Assembly: GCA_030040455.1 (NCBI GenBank)
Contig: JASHTR010000254.1
Coordinates: 1 to 5,122 of the forward strand
DNA: 5,122 nt
DNA from: Terriglobia bacterium
GTDB lineage: Bacteria; Acidobacteriota; Terriglobia; UBA7540
Direction: 5' to 3'
A program made the position numbers and the translations under genes. Shown piece after piece: positions 5,034-5,122 of the stretch. Under the pieces are notes generated by a model. The model saw nothing but the letters and a program-made list of their open reading frames with translations. It made no database searches and was not told the DNA's origin. Each line of letters starts with the position of its first letter. Positions within the stretch are counted from its first letter, which is position 1.

Positions 5034-5122
5034 TCAAACTCTCCGCCGCTTGGGCGGCTTGCACCCGTTGTGGGGAATCGGCGTAACGTCTTTAATGTTA
5101 CGCACCTCGATCCCCACCGAGG
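5034..5122 (-). CDS. rpsK: Small subunit ribosomal protein uS11, C-terminal fragment
   Basis: Only the last 28 codons and the TGA stop (5034-5036) lie in the window; the rest runs off the right edge. The fragment SVGIEVRNIKDVTPIPHNGC then KPPKRRRV is the family's highly conserved C-terminus, which contacts 16S rRNA in the platform of the 30S subunit, near the mRNA exit. Complete S11 has about 129 residues. It precedes rpsD as in the usual alpha operon, but at the unusual distance of 351 bp. The frame is intact as far as seen. Confidence 0.96.
   Translation of the reverse strand, partial: SVGIEVRNIKDVTPIPHNGCKPPKRRRV

Overview
The window is a chromosomal, mostly housekeeping region in which every gene I can support lies on the minus strand. 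It reads, in transcription order from high to low coordinates: the 3' end of rpsK (S11), rpsD (S4), rpoA (RNA polymerase alpha), rplQ (L17), then tRNA-Gly(GCC), tRNA-Cys(GCA), and one gene for an unrecognised secreted protein of 465 residues. The order rpsK-rpsD-rpoA-rplQ is the conserved bacterial alpha operon. The style of RpoA (start [12 protein letters not shown], then [19 protein letters not shown]), the GC-rich sequence and the type of intergenic palindromes suggest Acidobacteriota. This is inference from remembered family patterns, not a search.

Region by region. 1-323 has no gene but holds a 121-bp palindromic repeat (91-211). 324-1721 is the secreted protein gene. 1722-1873 is a spacer with a hairpin and a perfect 14-bp palindrome. 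1874-2059 holds the two tRNA genes, preceded by a full-consensus sigma70-type promoter (TTGACA, 18 bp, TATAAT at 2095-2124). 2125-2341 is the end of the ribosomal operon, with a weak terminator-like hairpin and a REP-like hairpin. 2342-4682 is rplQ, rpoA and rpsD. 4683-5033 is a 351-bp gap filled mainly by two inverted-repeat elements. 5034-5122 is the end of rpsK.

The most notable thing is not a gene. The rpsK-rpsD and rpsD-rpoA gaps, normally short, are widened to 351 and 215 bp by palindromic repeats. Two copies of one family (tips TGTCATNCTGAG) sit in the two gaps. In all four arms of these copies a short stem keeps pairing although one base pair changes (C-G, G-C, T-A, T-A), which points to hairpins that matter as structure. 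A second, unrelated element lies beside one copy, and the repeat at 91-211 also shows a compensatory pair. The repeats also lengthen the open frames of rpsD and rpoA upstream, so automatic start calls are likely to be wrong there: rpsD probably begins with TTG at 4682 and rpoA with ATG at 3837.

The genes jointly serve translation and transcription (three ribosomal proteins, the RNA polymerase alpha subunit, two tRNAs). The secreted protein has no evident link to them. I see no CRISPR array, insertion sequence with a transposase, phage gene or defence system here.
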